In this document: one piece after another, positions 1 through 8,665 of the stretch
Position numbering within the stretch: the stretch's first letter is position 1
Layout of the letters: every line of letters starts with the position of its first letter
Source: QVMM01 sp047030855
Lineage (GTDB): Bacteria > Bacteroidota > Bacteroidia > Bacteroidales > Dysgonomonadaceae
Length of the DNA: 64,000 nucleotides
Direction: 5' to 3'
NCBI GenBank assembly: GCA_047030855.1
Contig: JBKYIJ010000008.1
Location: 992,001 to 1,056,000 of the forward strand
Program-made: the position numbers and the translations under genes
The notes under the pieces: generated by a model
Told to the model about the DNA's origin: nothing
What the model saw: only the letters and a program-made list of their open reading frames with translations
Databases searched by the model: none

Positions 1-14
1 TAAAACCCAACGTT

Positions 15-1532
15 ATGCAGGAAAAGATCATTATTCTCGATTTCGGCTCGCAAACCACTCAATTAATCGGACGCCGCATAAGAGACCTGAACACATATTG
101 CGAAATCATACCCTATAATAAATTCCCTGAGAACGATCCTTCCGTTAAGGGAGTAATACTTTCGGGGAGTCCTTTTTCAGTTAACGACGCAAACGCATTT
201 AAAATTGACCTGAAAAACATAAGAGGAAAATACCCTGTGTTGGGCATCTGTTACGGCGCACAATTTATAGCATATTCATCAGGAGGCAAAGTTGAGAAAA
301 GCGATTCACGGGAGTATGGGCGTGCACATCTGAAAACTACCCGAAAAGATGAATTGCTCGACGGTATTTCAGAAGAATCACAGGTATGGATGTCGCACGG
401 AGACACGATAACGTCATTGCCCGAAACGTTTGAAATCATTGCCAGCACGGAAGACGTAAAAGCTGCGGCATACAAAATAAAAGGAGAAAAAACATGGGGT
501 GTACAATTTCATCCCGAAGTATATCATTCGACTGAAGGCACAAAATTACTCAACAATTTCATCAATATTTGCCAAATCAAGAGAGACTGGTCGCCAGCAT
601 CGTTCATTGAAACAACGATTGCTCAACTGAAAGAACAACTTGGCAACGATAAAGTGATTCTTGCCCTTTCGGGAGGAGTAGATTCTTCGGTAACGGCAGT
701 GCTTTTAAACAGGGCTATCGGTGCTAATCTGACTTGTATATTCGTTGATCACGGACTTCTACGTAAGAACGAGTTTGAAAACGTATTGAAAGATTATGAA
801 CATCTCGGACTGAACGTTCTGGGAATAAACGCTAAAGATAAATTCTACAAGGCACTTGCAGGGGTTACCGACCCCGAGCAAAAACGAAAAATCATAGGAA
901 AAGGGTTTATTGATGTTTTTGAAGAGGAAGCCAATAAGCTTAAAGATATAAAATGGCTGGGACAGGGAACAATCTACCCCGATATAATCGAATCACTTTC
1001 AATCACGGGTACTGTCATCAAATCGCATCATAATGTAGGCGGACTTCCTGAAAAAATGAACCTGAAACTTGTAGAGCCTTTGCGATTGTTGTTTAAAGAT
1101 GAAGTCCGTCGGGTAGGATTAGAGCTTGGAATGGCTGAACATCTTATCAAAAGGCACCCTTTCCCCGGTCCCGGTTTAGGCATTCGCATTTTAGGCGACA
1201 TCACACCCGAGAAGGTTGAAATTATTCAAAATGCGGACGATATTTTTATTCGGATGCTTCGCAGCAATCATTTGTACGATCAGGTATGGCAGGCAGGAGC
1301 AATTCTTTTGCCCGTAAAATCCGTCGGCGTTATGGGCGATGAACGCACCTACGAATACACAGTCGCTCTGCGTTCCGTTACCTCGACAGACGGGATGACT
1401 GCCGACTGGGCACACCTTCCTTATGAATTCCTCGCAAAAGTGTCGAACGAAATAATAAACAAAGTGAAAGGAGTAAACCGCGTAGTTTATGACATTTCAT
1501 CGAAACCTCCTGCTACGATCGAGTGGGAGTGA
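15..1532 (+). CDS. guaA: GMP synthase (glutamine-hydrolysing)
   Basis: Converts XMP to GMP with ATP and glutamine in cytosolic purine synthesis. The 505-residue protein has the full family architecture: an N-terminal class-I glutamine amidotransferase with the nucleophile Cys79 in GICYGAQ and the His/Glu pair in QFHPEV, an ATP-pyrophosphatase domain with the PP-loop SGGVDSS near residue 220, and the GMP synthase dimerisation tail ending KPPATIEWE. Length is normal for the family. The ATG at 15 follows a TAA at 1-3 that may end a preceding gene. Nothing is missing or degenerate, so identification is very secure. Confidence 0.97.
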   Translation: MQEKIIILDFGSQTTQLIGRRIRDLNTYCEIIPYNKFPENDPSVKGVILSGSPFSVNDANAFKIDLKNIRGKYPVLGICYGAQFIAYSSGGKVEKSDSREYGRAHLKTTRKDELLDGISEESQVWMSHGDTITSLPETFEIIASTEDVKAAAYKIKGEKTWGVQFHPEVYHSTEGTKLLNNFINICQIKRDWSPASFIETTIAQLKEQLGNDKVILALSGGVDSSVTAVLLNRAIGANLTCIFVDHGLLRKNEFENVLKDYEHLGLNVLGINAKDKFYKALAGVTDPEQKRKIIGKGFIDVFEEEANKLKDIKWLGQGTIYPDIIESLSITGTVIKSHHNVGGLPEKMNLKLVEPLRLLFKDEVRRVGLELGMAEHLIKRHPFPGPGLGIRILGDITPEKVEIIQNADDIFIRMLRSNHLYDQVWQAGAILLPVKSVGVMGDERTYEYTVALRSVTSTDGMTADWAHLPYEFLAKVSNEIINKVKGVNRVVYDISSKPPATIEWE

Positions 1533-1743
1533 CGCAACTTTTTAGTTGTAATTTGCTTGTGCTTGCACAAGAATCAGATACTTTATTTTATCACAATTTC
1601 CACTTATATCCGGCAATAAGTGGACCAACAGGATTGTGAGCATTAAAAAAAAATGAACAAAACTATCTTTTTTTTGTTAAATTTAAACAGTTGTTTAAAT
1701 CGAGTGTTTTAAATAACCGTTTGTTAATTTTAATATTTTATTA
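1533..1743. other. Intergenic region, guaA to tetR
   Basis: This 211-base gap holds two small hairpins just after guaA (CAACT-TTTT-AGTTG at 1535-1548 and CTTGTG-CTTG-CACAAG at 1556-1571), neither followed by a clear T-run, so termination there is uncertain. It then contains the palindrome described separately. A TTTG at 1673-1676 and a weak TAAATCGA at 1696-1703 are spaced by 19 bases like a Bacteroidetes -33/-7 promoter for the efflux operon. Confidence 0.4.
1681..1700. promoter_or_regulatory. Perfect inverted repeat, candidate TetR operator
   Basis: The 20 bases are ATTTAAACA-GT-TGTTTAAAT: two perfect 9-base arms around a 2-base centre, 44 bases before the tetR start. It lies between a TTTG (1673-1676) and the weak -7-like TAAATCGA (1696-1703), where a bound repressor would block transcription. 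TetR-family proteins bind such palindromes as dimers and usually repress their own operon, so autoregulation of the whole export operon is the likely role. The symmetry is seen directly; binding is inferred. Confidence 0.6.
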
Positions 1744-2340
1744 ATGGATACTCAGGAGCATATTGTTGAAACTGCAAAAAAACTATTTATCGAAAATGGT
1801 TATCAGGCAACCAGCATCCGTGATATTGCTACTAATGCGGATGTCAATGTGTCAATGATTAATTACTATTTCAGGTCAAAATTAAACCTGTTCGAAATCA
1901 TATTTGATGATGCATTTAAGATATTTACCGAACGTATATCGTCCATACTGACATCAGACCTACCGTTTTTCACCTTAATAGAGAAATGGGTTGATTCATA
2001 CTATGAAATATTAATAAAATACCCTCAGATATCTATCTTTTTATTGAATGAAATGAACAAAGGACATGAATATCTGATGGATAGAGTGCGCAAACAAGGG
2101 TTATACGAAATATATGTCACCTTTTCCAAACGAGTTGAGCATGAAGTTAAAAAAGGGACCATCAAAAATATTCCTTCTATAAGCATCATTATGGAAGTCC
2201 TGTCGTTATGCCTGTTCCCATTTATGTTTGGAAAATTGATTATTTCATTTAATAACCAACCCGTTGAAACTTACTCTTCTATAATGAATGCACATAGAGA
2301 GAAAGTTATAGATTTGATTATAAGCGGATTAAAAAAATAA
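1744..2340 (+). CDS. TetR-family transcriptional regulator of the downstream efflux operon
   Basis: A 198-residue one-component regulator. The N-terminal helix-turn-helix (about residues 8-50) shows the classic pattern with FIENGYQATSIRDIA followed by VNVSMINYYFRSKLNLFE; the helical C-terminus, which should bind ligand and dimerise, is variable as usual. It is the first gene of a same-strand run (TolC-like, HlyD-like, two ATPases, two permeases), with 21 bases to the next gene. The order resembles enterobacterial CecR next to ybhGFSR. A palindrome at 1681-1700 is its probable operator. The ligand cannot be read from sequence. Confidence 0.9.
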   Translation: MDTQEHIVETAKKLFIENGYQATSIRDIATNADVNVSMINYYFRSKLNLFEIIFDDAFKIFTERISSILTSDLPFFTLIEKWVDSYYEILIKYPQISIFLLNEMNKGHEYLMDRVRKQGLYEIYVTFSKRVEHEVKKGTIKNIPSISIIMEVLSLCLFPFMFGKLIISFNNQPVETYSSIMNAHREKVIDLIISGLKK

Positions 2341-2361
2341 ATTACAAACACTTAATATATT

Positions 2362-3666
2362 ATGAACAAAATTCTTTTAATAGTAATATCGTGTCTTGCA
2401 GCTGTATTGCCGATTAAAGGGCAAATGACAATTGAGTATTGTCAGGAAAAAGCAAGAACAAACTACCCCCTGATACAACAATACGGGTTGATAGCCAAAA
2501 CGGGAGAATATACCCTGTCCAATGCCGGTAAGGGATATTTGCCGCAATTTTCCATATCAGGACGGGCATCCTATCAGAGCAATGTGACAACTTTGCCCGG
2601 CAAACTTGTTGACTTGTCAAACAAAATATCCGAAATACCGGGAATACCCGATTTAGGATTTCCGGAGAAAGGGCGGTTGATGAATAAAGACCAGTATAAT
2701 GTAGGAGCGAGCGTCGGTCAGGTCATATGGGATGGCGGCATTATTAGTTCTGAACGGCATATAGCGAAAGCTTCGACCGAAGTGGAAACCAAAATCGTAG
2801 ATACGGAATTGTATACAATAAATGAACGCATAAACAGTCTCTTTTTTGGAATATTATTAATAGAAAAACAATTAGAACAATTAAACCTCTACGCGCATGA
2901 ATTAAAAACCAACTACGATCAGGTCAAGAGTTTCGTGGATAATGGCGTAGCCAACGAATCGGACTTGGACGTAATAGAAGCGGCTCAATACACGAACGAA
3001 CAGAATAAAGCACGTTTGAGCGGCACATGCAAAGCGTATAGAGATATGTTGAGTATTATGATTGGCGAAGGTGTAGGCGAATTGGTTATGCCTGATTCGG
3101 GGCAATCCTATATGCTTAATAAAAATATTGCACGTCCTGAACTACAGTTGTTCGATGCCCGCAATCAGTTGTACGAATCACAAAAGAAAGCTGTCAATGC
3201 AGCTAATATGCCTCGTTTAGATCTGTTCGCCCATGCCGGATACGGTAACCCGAATTTCAATTTACTGAAAAATAAATGGGATACGTATTTTATCGGAGGC
3301 GTATCGCTTGTCTGGAATTTTGGGAACCTGTATTCGCGTAAGAATGATATGAAGAAAATAGAATTGAACAAACAAATAAATGAAAGTCAGCGTGAAACAT
3401 TCCTTTTTAATACAAACCTGAGTATAACACAAGAAGATAATGAGATTGTGAAAAAGCGCGATATGCTGAAGTATGACGATAAAATTATTGAATTACGCAC
3501 AAATGTAAAAAAAGCCGCACAGGTAAAAGTAGAAAACGGGATTATCAGCGTACAGGAACTGATGCGGGAAATAGACGCGGAAGAAATGGCCCGTGAAAGT
3601 AAAATATTACATGAAATAGATCTTCTTATGTCCATATATAACCATAAATATATTACAAACAATTAA
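2362..3666 (+). CDS. TolC-family outer membrane efflux protein
   Basis: The outer-membrane channel of the tripartite exporter encoded here. The 434-residue protein starts with a signal peptide (a basic start, a hydrophobic core to about residue 18, then KGQ). The mature part has the two long helical, coiled-coil-rich OEP repeats typical of the TolC family; short runs such as GLIAKTGEYTLSNAGKGYLP and ELRTNVKKAAQVKVENG are characteristic. Length is normal. It sits directly between the regulator and the HlyD-like adaptor with short spacers, so it is probably co-transcribed and dedicated to this pump. The reading frame is intact. Confidence 0.88.
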   Translation: MNKILLIVISCLAAVLPIKGQMTIEYCQEKARTNYPLIQQYGLIAKTGEYTLSNAGKGYLPQFSISGRASYQSNVTTLPGKLVDLSNKISEIPGIPDLGFPEKGRLMNKDQYNVGASVGQVIWDGGIISSERHIAKASTEVETKIVDTELYTINERINSLFFGILLIEKQLEQLNLYAHELKTNYDQVKSFVDNGVANESDLDVIEAAQYTNEQNKARLSGTCKAYRDMLSIMIGEGVGELVMPDSGQSYMLNKNIARPELQLFDARNQLYESQKKAVNAANMPRLDLFAHAGYGNPNFNLLKNKWDTYFIGGVSLVWNFGNLYSRKNDMKKIELNKQINESQRETFLFNTNLSITQEDNEIVKKRDMLKYDDKIIELRTNVKKAAQVKVENGIISVQELMREIDAEEMARESKILHEIDLLMSIYNHKYITNN

Positions 3667-3681
3667 AATAACGCTCTAATT

Positions 3682-4587
3682 ATGAATACACCTAAATTAT
3701 CCGTATTTCTGCTGATTATTTTCGTTCTACAATCGTGCGGAAATAAAAAAACCGAATATGACGCAACAGGTACTTTTGAAGCAACAGAGGTCATTGTTTC
3801 AGCCGAAACTGCCGGAAAACTGCAACAGTGGGATGTTACCGAAGGGCTGAAGGTATCGCCCGGCACAGTATTGGGATATGTAGATACAACCCATCTGGCA
3901 CTGAAGAAAAAAGAACTTTTCGCAACACTCGATGCAAGCAAAAGCCGCTATACGGACGTACCGAAACAGATAGCCGCAATCAAACAGGAAATATCGAACA
4001 GCGAACGCGAGTTACAACGATTTCAGAAACTGGTAGAGGCAAAAGCAGGCAACCAGAAACAGGTAGATGACATCAAATATAAGATAGCCGACCTGAACAA
4101 AGAGTTGGTAGCCAAACAATCGCTTATCGAATCGGGTAACCAAGCCATCAGCAACGAAAGCGTTGCATTGAGCGTGCAGATCGACGAAGTGCAGGATATG
4201 CTGAATAAGTCGGTTATCAAGAGTCCGATAGAAGGAACAATATTGACAAAATACGCCGAACTGGGGGAACTCGTAACGCCGGGCAAAGCATTATTTAAAG
4301 TCGCCGATATGGAACACATCTTCCTGAGGTCTTATGTAACATCGGAGCAATTATCCCAAATAAAACTTAATCAGACGGTTAAAGTATTTGCCGACTTCGG
4401 GAACGATACCAAGAAAGAATATGAAGGAACCGTAACATGGATATCCGACGAATCGGAATTTACCCCAAAATCGATACAGACCGACGATGACCGTGCCAAT
4501 CTGGTATATGCAACCAAGATTGCGGTGAAAAACGACGGATTTATAAAACGGGGAATGTATGGCGAAGTTAAATTCCAAAACCAATGA
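3682..4587 (+). CDS. HlyD-family periplasmic adaptor (YbhG-like), lipoprotein
   Basis: Membrane-fusion protein linking the inner-membrane ABC exporter to the TolC-like channel. The 301 residues begin with a lipoprotein signal (lipobox LQSC, Cys19), so it is probably lipid-anchored rather than anchored by a transmembrane helix. A split biotinyl-lipoyl-like domain (residues about 30-75 and 165-205, with the second half reading VIKSPIEGTI) flanks a coiled-coil hairpin (about 80-165), followed by a beta-barrel domain. Its TGA overlaps the next gene's ATG (ATGA), indicating translational coupling. The order matches ybhG in the YbhGFSR exporter. The substrate is unknown. Confidence 0.88.
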   Translation: MNTPKLSVFLLIIFVLQSCGNKKTEYDATGTFEATEVIVSAETAGKLQQWDVTEGLKVSPGTVLGYVDTTHLALKKKELFATLDASKSRYTDVPKQIAAIKQEISNSERELQRFQKLVEAKAGNQKQVDDIKYKIADLNKELVAKQSLIESGNQAISNESVALSVQIDEVQDMLNKSVIKSPIEGTILTKYAELGELVTPGKALFKVADMEHIFLRSYVTSEQLSQIKLNQTVKVFADFGNDTKKEYEGTVTWISDESEFTPKSIQTDDDRANLVYATKIAVKNDGFIKRGMYGEVKFQNQ

Positions 4588-5492
4588 AAATAGTTTCGGC
4601 TACAGGTATATACAAATCGTATAAAGATGTACAGGCACTTACCGACATCAATTTTGAAGTCGAGAGTGGCGAAATATTCGGCATCATCGGTCCCGACGGT
4701 GCAGGAAAAACATCACTGTTCCGTATTCTGACTACGCTCATACTGGCCGATAAAGGAACGGCTCAGGTCAACGGATGCGATGTTGTAAAAGACTATACAG
4801 CCATCCGTTCGCAGATCGGGTATATGCCGGGGCGGTTTTCATTGTATCAGGATATGACGATAGAAGAAAACATGAACTTCTTTGCTACCATGTTCGGTAC
4901 AACCGTAGAGGAAAATTACGATCTGGTAAAAGATATCTATCAACAGATAGAACCTTTTAAAAACCGAAAGGCTGGGAATCTTTCGGGTGGTATGAAACAA
5001 AAGCTGGCACTTAGTTGCGCACTTATCCACCGCCCTACGGTCTTGTTTCTTGACGAGCCCACCACAGGGGTTGACCCCATATCGAGAAAGGAATTATGGC
5101 AAATGCTTAAGAACCTGAAAAAAGGCGGGATTACGATTATAGTTTCGACTCCTTATATGGACGAAGCATCGCTATGCGACAGGATAGCCCTTATTAAAGA
5201 CGGAAAATTCTATATGACCGATACTCCTGAAAATATAACTAAGGCATTGCCCGAACAGGTATGGACTGTTAAATGTAACGATTTGTCGAAAATTCTGTCC
5301 GATTTAAGGGCATATAAAGATGTAAATACCTGTTACGCTTTCGGTAATGTAAATCACATATCGGTAAAAGAAGGGTTTGATCCTGAAGAGTTGAAGAAAG
5401 ATTTGGAAAACAAAGGATATAACCAATTAGAGATAAAGCATATAGATCCTACGGTAGAAGATTGCTTCCTGTATCTGGAAAATATGAATTGA
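4584..5492 (+). CDS. ABC exporter ATP-binding protein (YbhF N-half-like)
   Basis: ATPase subunit of an ABC-2 type exporter. Walker A is GPDGAGKT (residues 36-43), the signature is LSGGMKQ (133-139) and Walker B is VLFLDEP (153-159), all intact, with a following H-loop region in which the usual His is replaced (STPYMDE). The 302 residues match one half of the double ATPase YbhF; in this genome the two halves are separate genes in tandem. It overlaps the preceding adaptor gene by four bases and ends three bases before the second ATPase. A substrate such as a drug or lipid cannot be deduced. Confidence 0.9.
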   Translation: MKIVSATGIYKSYKDVQALTDINFEVESGEIFGIIGPDGAGKTSLFRILTTLILADKGTAQVNGCDVVKDYTAIRSQIGYMPGRFSLYQDMTIEENMNFFATMFGTTVEENYDLVKDIYQQIEPFKNRKAGNLSGGMKQKLALSCALIHRPTVLFLDEPTTGVDPISRKELWQMLKNLKKGGITIIVSTPYMDEASLCDRIALIKDGKFYMTDTPENITKALPEQVWTVKCNDLSKILSDLRAYKDVNTCYAFGNVNHISVKEGFDPEELKKDLENKGYNQLEIKHIDPTVEDCFLYLENMN

Positions 5493-5494
5493 TT

Positions 5495-6238
5495 ATGAGT
5501 GAAACAGTAATACAAGTTAAGGATTTGACCAAACGTTTCGGAAATTTTACTGCCGTAAACCATATTTCGTTCGAAGTATACAAAGGTGAGATTTTCGGAT
5601 TCCTCGGAGCCAACGGAGCGGGCAAATCGACAGCCATGCACATGCTGTGCGGACTTAGTTATCCGACCGAAGGAACAGGAACAGTGGCAGGCTTCGATAT
5701 AAACAAACAGCAGGAAGACATAAAAAAGCATATCGGCTATATGAGCCAGAAGTTTGCACTGTACGAAGACCTGAAGGTCTGGGAGAACATCCGTCTATAT
5801 GCCGGAATTTACGGAATGACATCGGACGAAATAGAGAAAAAGACTCATCAGGTACTCAGCGATCTGGGTTTCGAATCGCACCGTGATGCAATGGTACGCG
5901 ATTTGCCATTGGGTTGGAAACAGAAACTGGCTTTCAGTGTGTCTATCTTCCACGAACCGAATATCGTTTTTCTGGATGAACCTACGGGAGGCGTCGACCC
6001 TGTAACACGCCGCCAGTTTTGGGAAATGATATATCAGGCCACTGACAAAGGCATCACGGTGTTTGTTACTACTCATTATATGGACGAGGCCGAATATTGC
6101 AACCGTGTTTCGATAATGGTCGACGGTGAGATAAAAGCGTTGGATACCCCTGCCAAACTAAAGGAACAGTACAATACGGATAATATGGAAAGCGTGTTTG
6201 AACAATTGGCGCGAAAAGCAACACGAAAATCGGATTAA
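5495..6238 (+). CDS. ABC exporter ATP-binding protein (YbhF C-half-like)
   Basis: Second ATPase of the exporter, 247 residues from the ATG at 5495; an in-frame upstream ATG at 5462 lies inside the previous gene and would add residues unlike the family. Walker A is GANGAGKS (38-45) and Walker B is IVFLDEP (157-163), with an intact H-loop TTHYMDE. The signature motif is degenerate (LPLGWKQ at 137-143 instead of LSGG), while the first ATPase has the normal motif. The pair could therefore form a heterodimer with one canonical and one weakened ATP site. The next gene begins three bases downstream. Confidence 0.9.
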   Translation: MSETVIQVKDLTKRFGNFTAVNHISFEVYKGEIFGFLGANGAGKSTAMHMLCGLSYPTEGTGTVAGFDINKQQEDIKKHIGYMSQKFALYEDLKVWENIRLYAGIYGMTSDEIEKKTHQVLSDLGFESHRDAMVRDLPLGWKQKLAFSVSIFHEPNIVFLDEPTGGVDPVTRRQFWEMIYQATDKGITVFVTTHYMDEAEYCNRVSIMVDGEIKALDTPAKLKEQYNTDNMESVFEQLARKATRKSD

Positions 6239-6241
6239 AAA

Positions 6242-7348
6242 ATGAAACAGTTTATTGCATTCGTTCGAAAAGAATTTATCCATCTATTACGCGATCCGCG
6301 TTCGATAGGAATTCTGCTTTTTATCCCCATAGTGCTTGTTGCCCTGTTCGGATTTGCTATTACCAATGAGGTAAAGAACGTAAAAGTAGGCGTTTATGAC
6401 CAATCGAAAGACGAGAGTACACAACGCATCATCGAAAAATTCAATGCAAGCTCGTCATTCAACATTGTAGCCGTGCTGACATCGATAGACGAAGTAGATA
6501 CATACTTCGAAACCGATCGGGTAGATATGGTTCTTGTTTTCGATAAAGGTTTTGCACAGAATTTATTGCATACAGGCAAAGGTTCTATACAGATTATTGC
6601 GGACGCATCAAATCCGAATGTGTCAATTCTTGCGACTAATTATGCCACAATGGTTATAGAATCGTATCAATTGGAGTTAGCACAAGAACTTAATATACCT
6701 ATTGTGATTGTGCCAATAACAAAGATGTTGTATAATCCGTTACAAAAAGATGCGTACAACTTTGTACCGGGTATAATAGGGATGATACTAACGCTTATAT
6801 GCGCATTGATGACAGCAGTATCCATTGTCCGCGAAAAAGAACTGGGAACGATGGAAGTCCTTTTGGTATCGCCCGTTAAGCCGATTTATATAATCGTATC
6901 GAAACTCATACCCTATTTCGTTCTGTCGCTTATCGACCTTGCCCTGATTTTATTTATGTCGGTCTATGTACTCAAAGTGCCTATTGTCGGGAATTTCATT
7001 ACACTGATGTTTATCTGTATCCTGTTCATTTTGGTATCGCTGAGTATAGGTATGCTGATTTCGACTTTTGCAAAAACCCAAATGGATGCCATGATTATTG
7101 CCGCGGTGGTGTTGCTTGTTCCAATGCTGTTGCTTTCGGGTATGATATTTCCGATCAGCAATATGCCTGAACCGCTTCAATGGCTGAGTACCATACTGCC
7201 GATGACGTGGTTTGTAGCGGCTATTAAGAAAGTAATGATAGAGGGATTGGGCATTATGAGCATAATAAAAGAGAGCTTTATCATGTTTGTAATGATTGTC
7301 TTTTGTCTGTTTATTAGTTTAAAGAATTTCAAAATCAGATTAGAATAA
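6242..7348 (+). CDS. ABC-2 type permease (YbhS-like)
   Basis: Inner-membrane subunit of the exporter, 368 residues. It has the ABC-2 layout: one N-terminal transmembrane helix (about residues 22-42), a large periplasmic domain (to about 175), then five hydrophobic helices, with the conserved EKELGTMEVLLVSPV segment before the second of these. The gene is in frame, starts three bases after the ATPase and ends four bases before the second permease. Together with that permease it would form the membrane channel. Confidence 0.9.
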   Translation: MKQFIAFVRKEFIHLLRDPRSIGILLFIPIVLVALFGFAITNEVKNVKVGVYDQSKDESTQRIIEKFNASSSFNIVAVLTSIDEVDTYFETDRVDMVLVFDKGFAQNLLHTGKGSIQIIADASNPNVSILATNYATMVIESYQLELAQELNIPIVIVPITKMLYNPLQKDAYNFVPGIIGMILTLICALMTAVSIVREKELGTMEVLLVSPVKPIYIIVSKLIPYFVLSLIDLALILFMSVYVLKVPIVGNFITLMFICILFILVSLSIGMLISTFAKTQMDAMIIAAVVLLVPMLLLSGMIFPISNMPEPLQWLSTILPMTWFVAAIKKVMIEGLGIMSIIKESFIMFVMIVFCLFISLKNFKIRLE

Positions 7349-7352
7349 GACT

Positions 7353-8467
7353 ATGCTTAAATTTTTATTAGAAAAAGAGTTTAAACAAATCTGGCGGAAT
7401 AAGTTCCTTATGGGATTGATATTTCTGTTTCCCGTTTTCAATATGATTGTTATGCCTCTGGCTGCCGATCTGGATGTAAAGAATATCAATGTAAGCATCG
7501 TCGATAACGATTACAGTTCATATTCTGAACGGCTGGTAAATAAGATAGACGCGTCGTCATACTTTACAACCACAGACATATCGTCGACCTATGATGAAGC
7601 TTTGAAAAGTATAGAGTCTGGCAAATCTGACGTAATTGTGGAAATAGAACCCGAATTTGAACGGAAACTGATACGCGACGGTAAAGCTCAGGTGATGATT
7701 ATCCCCAATGCCGTAGACGGTATTAAATCAGGTCTTAGCAGTGCTTACCTGTCATCCATTATGCTTGGTTTTGGGAACGAAATCAGGGGCGAATGGATAC
7801 AGACATCGGGCATGAGCCGTTTACCTGTTATTGAAATCAATCCACAGAACCGATATAATACATATATGAGTTACAAAGTATTCATGATACCGGCTTTGTT
7901 CGTGATGCTGTTAACCTGTCTGTGCGGATTCTTACCTGCCCTGAACATTGTCAGCGAGAAAAGAAAACGGTACGATAGAACAGATGAATGTGACGCCTGT
8001 AAATAAGTTCTATTTCATTCTGGCCAAGCTGATGCCTTACTGGATCATGGGCTTTTTGGTGCTGACTATTTGCATCCTTATGGCTTTTGGGCTTTACGGG
8101 CTGAAACCTACGGGAAATGTTTTGCTTATATACTTTGTGTCGGGTCTGTTTTTTTATCGCAATATCCGGATTCGGACTGATTGTTTCCAACTATTCGGAT
8201 ACTATCCAACAGGCAACCTTTGTCGCTTTCTTTTTCATAATGATTATGGTCATCATGAGCGGGCTGTTCACTCCTGTTGCCAGTATGCCCAACTGGGCGC
8301 AAACCATAACCGAGTTTATTCCGCTGACCTACTATACCGAAGCCTTACGGATGGTATACCTGAAAGGCAGTACAATGGGTGAACTGATAAAACCGATTCT
8401 GATAATAGTCGGGTTTGGTATTGCATTCTATATCTGGGCTATATTCAGTTACAAGAAGACAAACTAA
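7353..8467 (+). pseudogene. ABC-2 type permease (YbhR-like), two frameshifts
   Basis: Second permease of the exporter, homologous in layout to its neighbour. Frame is lost twice, each time by one extra base in a homopolymer. In the A-runs at 7959-7967, removing one A restores SEKENGTIEQMNVTPV, the conserved ABC-2 segment; in seven Ts at 8149-8155, removing one T restores GLFFIAISGFGLIVSNYS. The rebuilt protein is about 371 residues, the same size as its partner. If the changes are real, the exporter has lost one membrane subunit; if they are sequencing errors, the operon is intact. It is annotated as a pseudogene on the sequence as given. Confidence 0.85.
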
Positions 8468-8496
8468 AAGATCTTAGACTGATCGAAGTATTAACT

Positions 8497-8547
8497 AAAA
8501 AAATATATCTTCATGTATGCAAAACGCACATGAAGATATATTTTTTT
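8497..8547 (+). terminator. Rho-independent terminator after the efflux operon
   Basis: A roughly 20-base stem (AAAAAAATATATCTTCATGT paired with its complement) around a loop of about 11 bases, ending in a run of seven Ts. It lies 30 bases after the last permease stop and closes the seven-gene run. The A-rich left arm would allow some function on the other strand too. Confidence 0.8.
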
Positions 8548-8591
8548 CAATTATTATTTACATCATAGAGTTCCAATAGGTTTTAAATCCA

Positions 8592-8621
8592 TTGTCTATT
8601 TATTTGCAATATATATCTTTA
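8592..8621 (+). promoter_or_regulatory. Candidate Bacteroidetes promoter for the glycosyltransferase gene
   Basis: TTG at 8592-8594, then 19 bases, then TATCTTTA at 8614-8621, close to the -33 TTTG / -7 TAnnTTTG consensus of Bacteroidetes sigma factor. It lies 45 bases before the ATG and after a strong terminator, so a new transcript is expected here. Assigned by pattern only. Confidence 0.45.
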
Positions 8622-8665
8622 CGCTTGCAATAGAAGAAAGAGAATAAAAAACGTATGAATTAATT

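Noticed and set aside
1591..1644. A short minus-strand frame (NAHNPVGPLIAGYKWKL then stop) that looks like the end of an outer-membrane protein, considered as a gene remnant.
   Set aside because: Only about 17 codons, no supporting upstream frame, and it may be chance.
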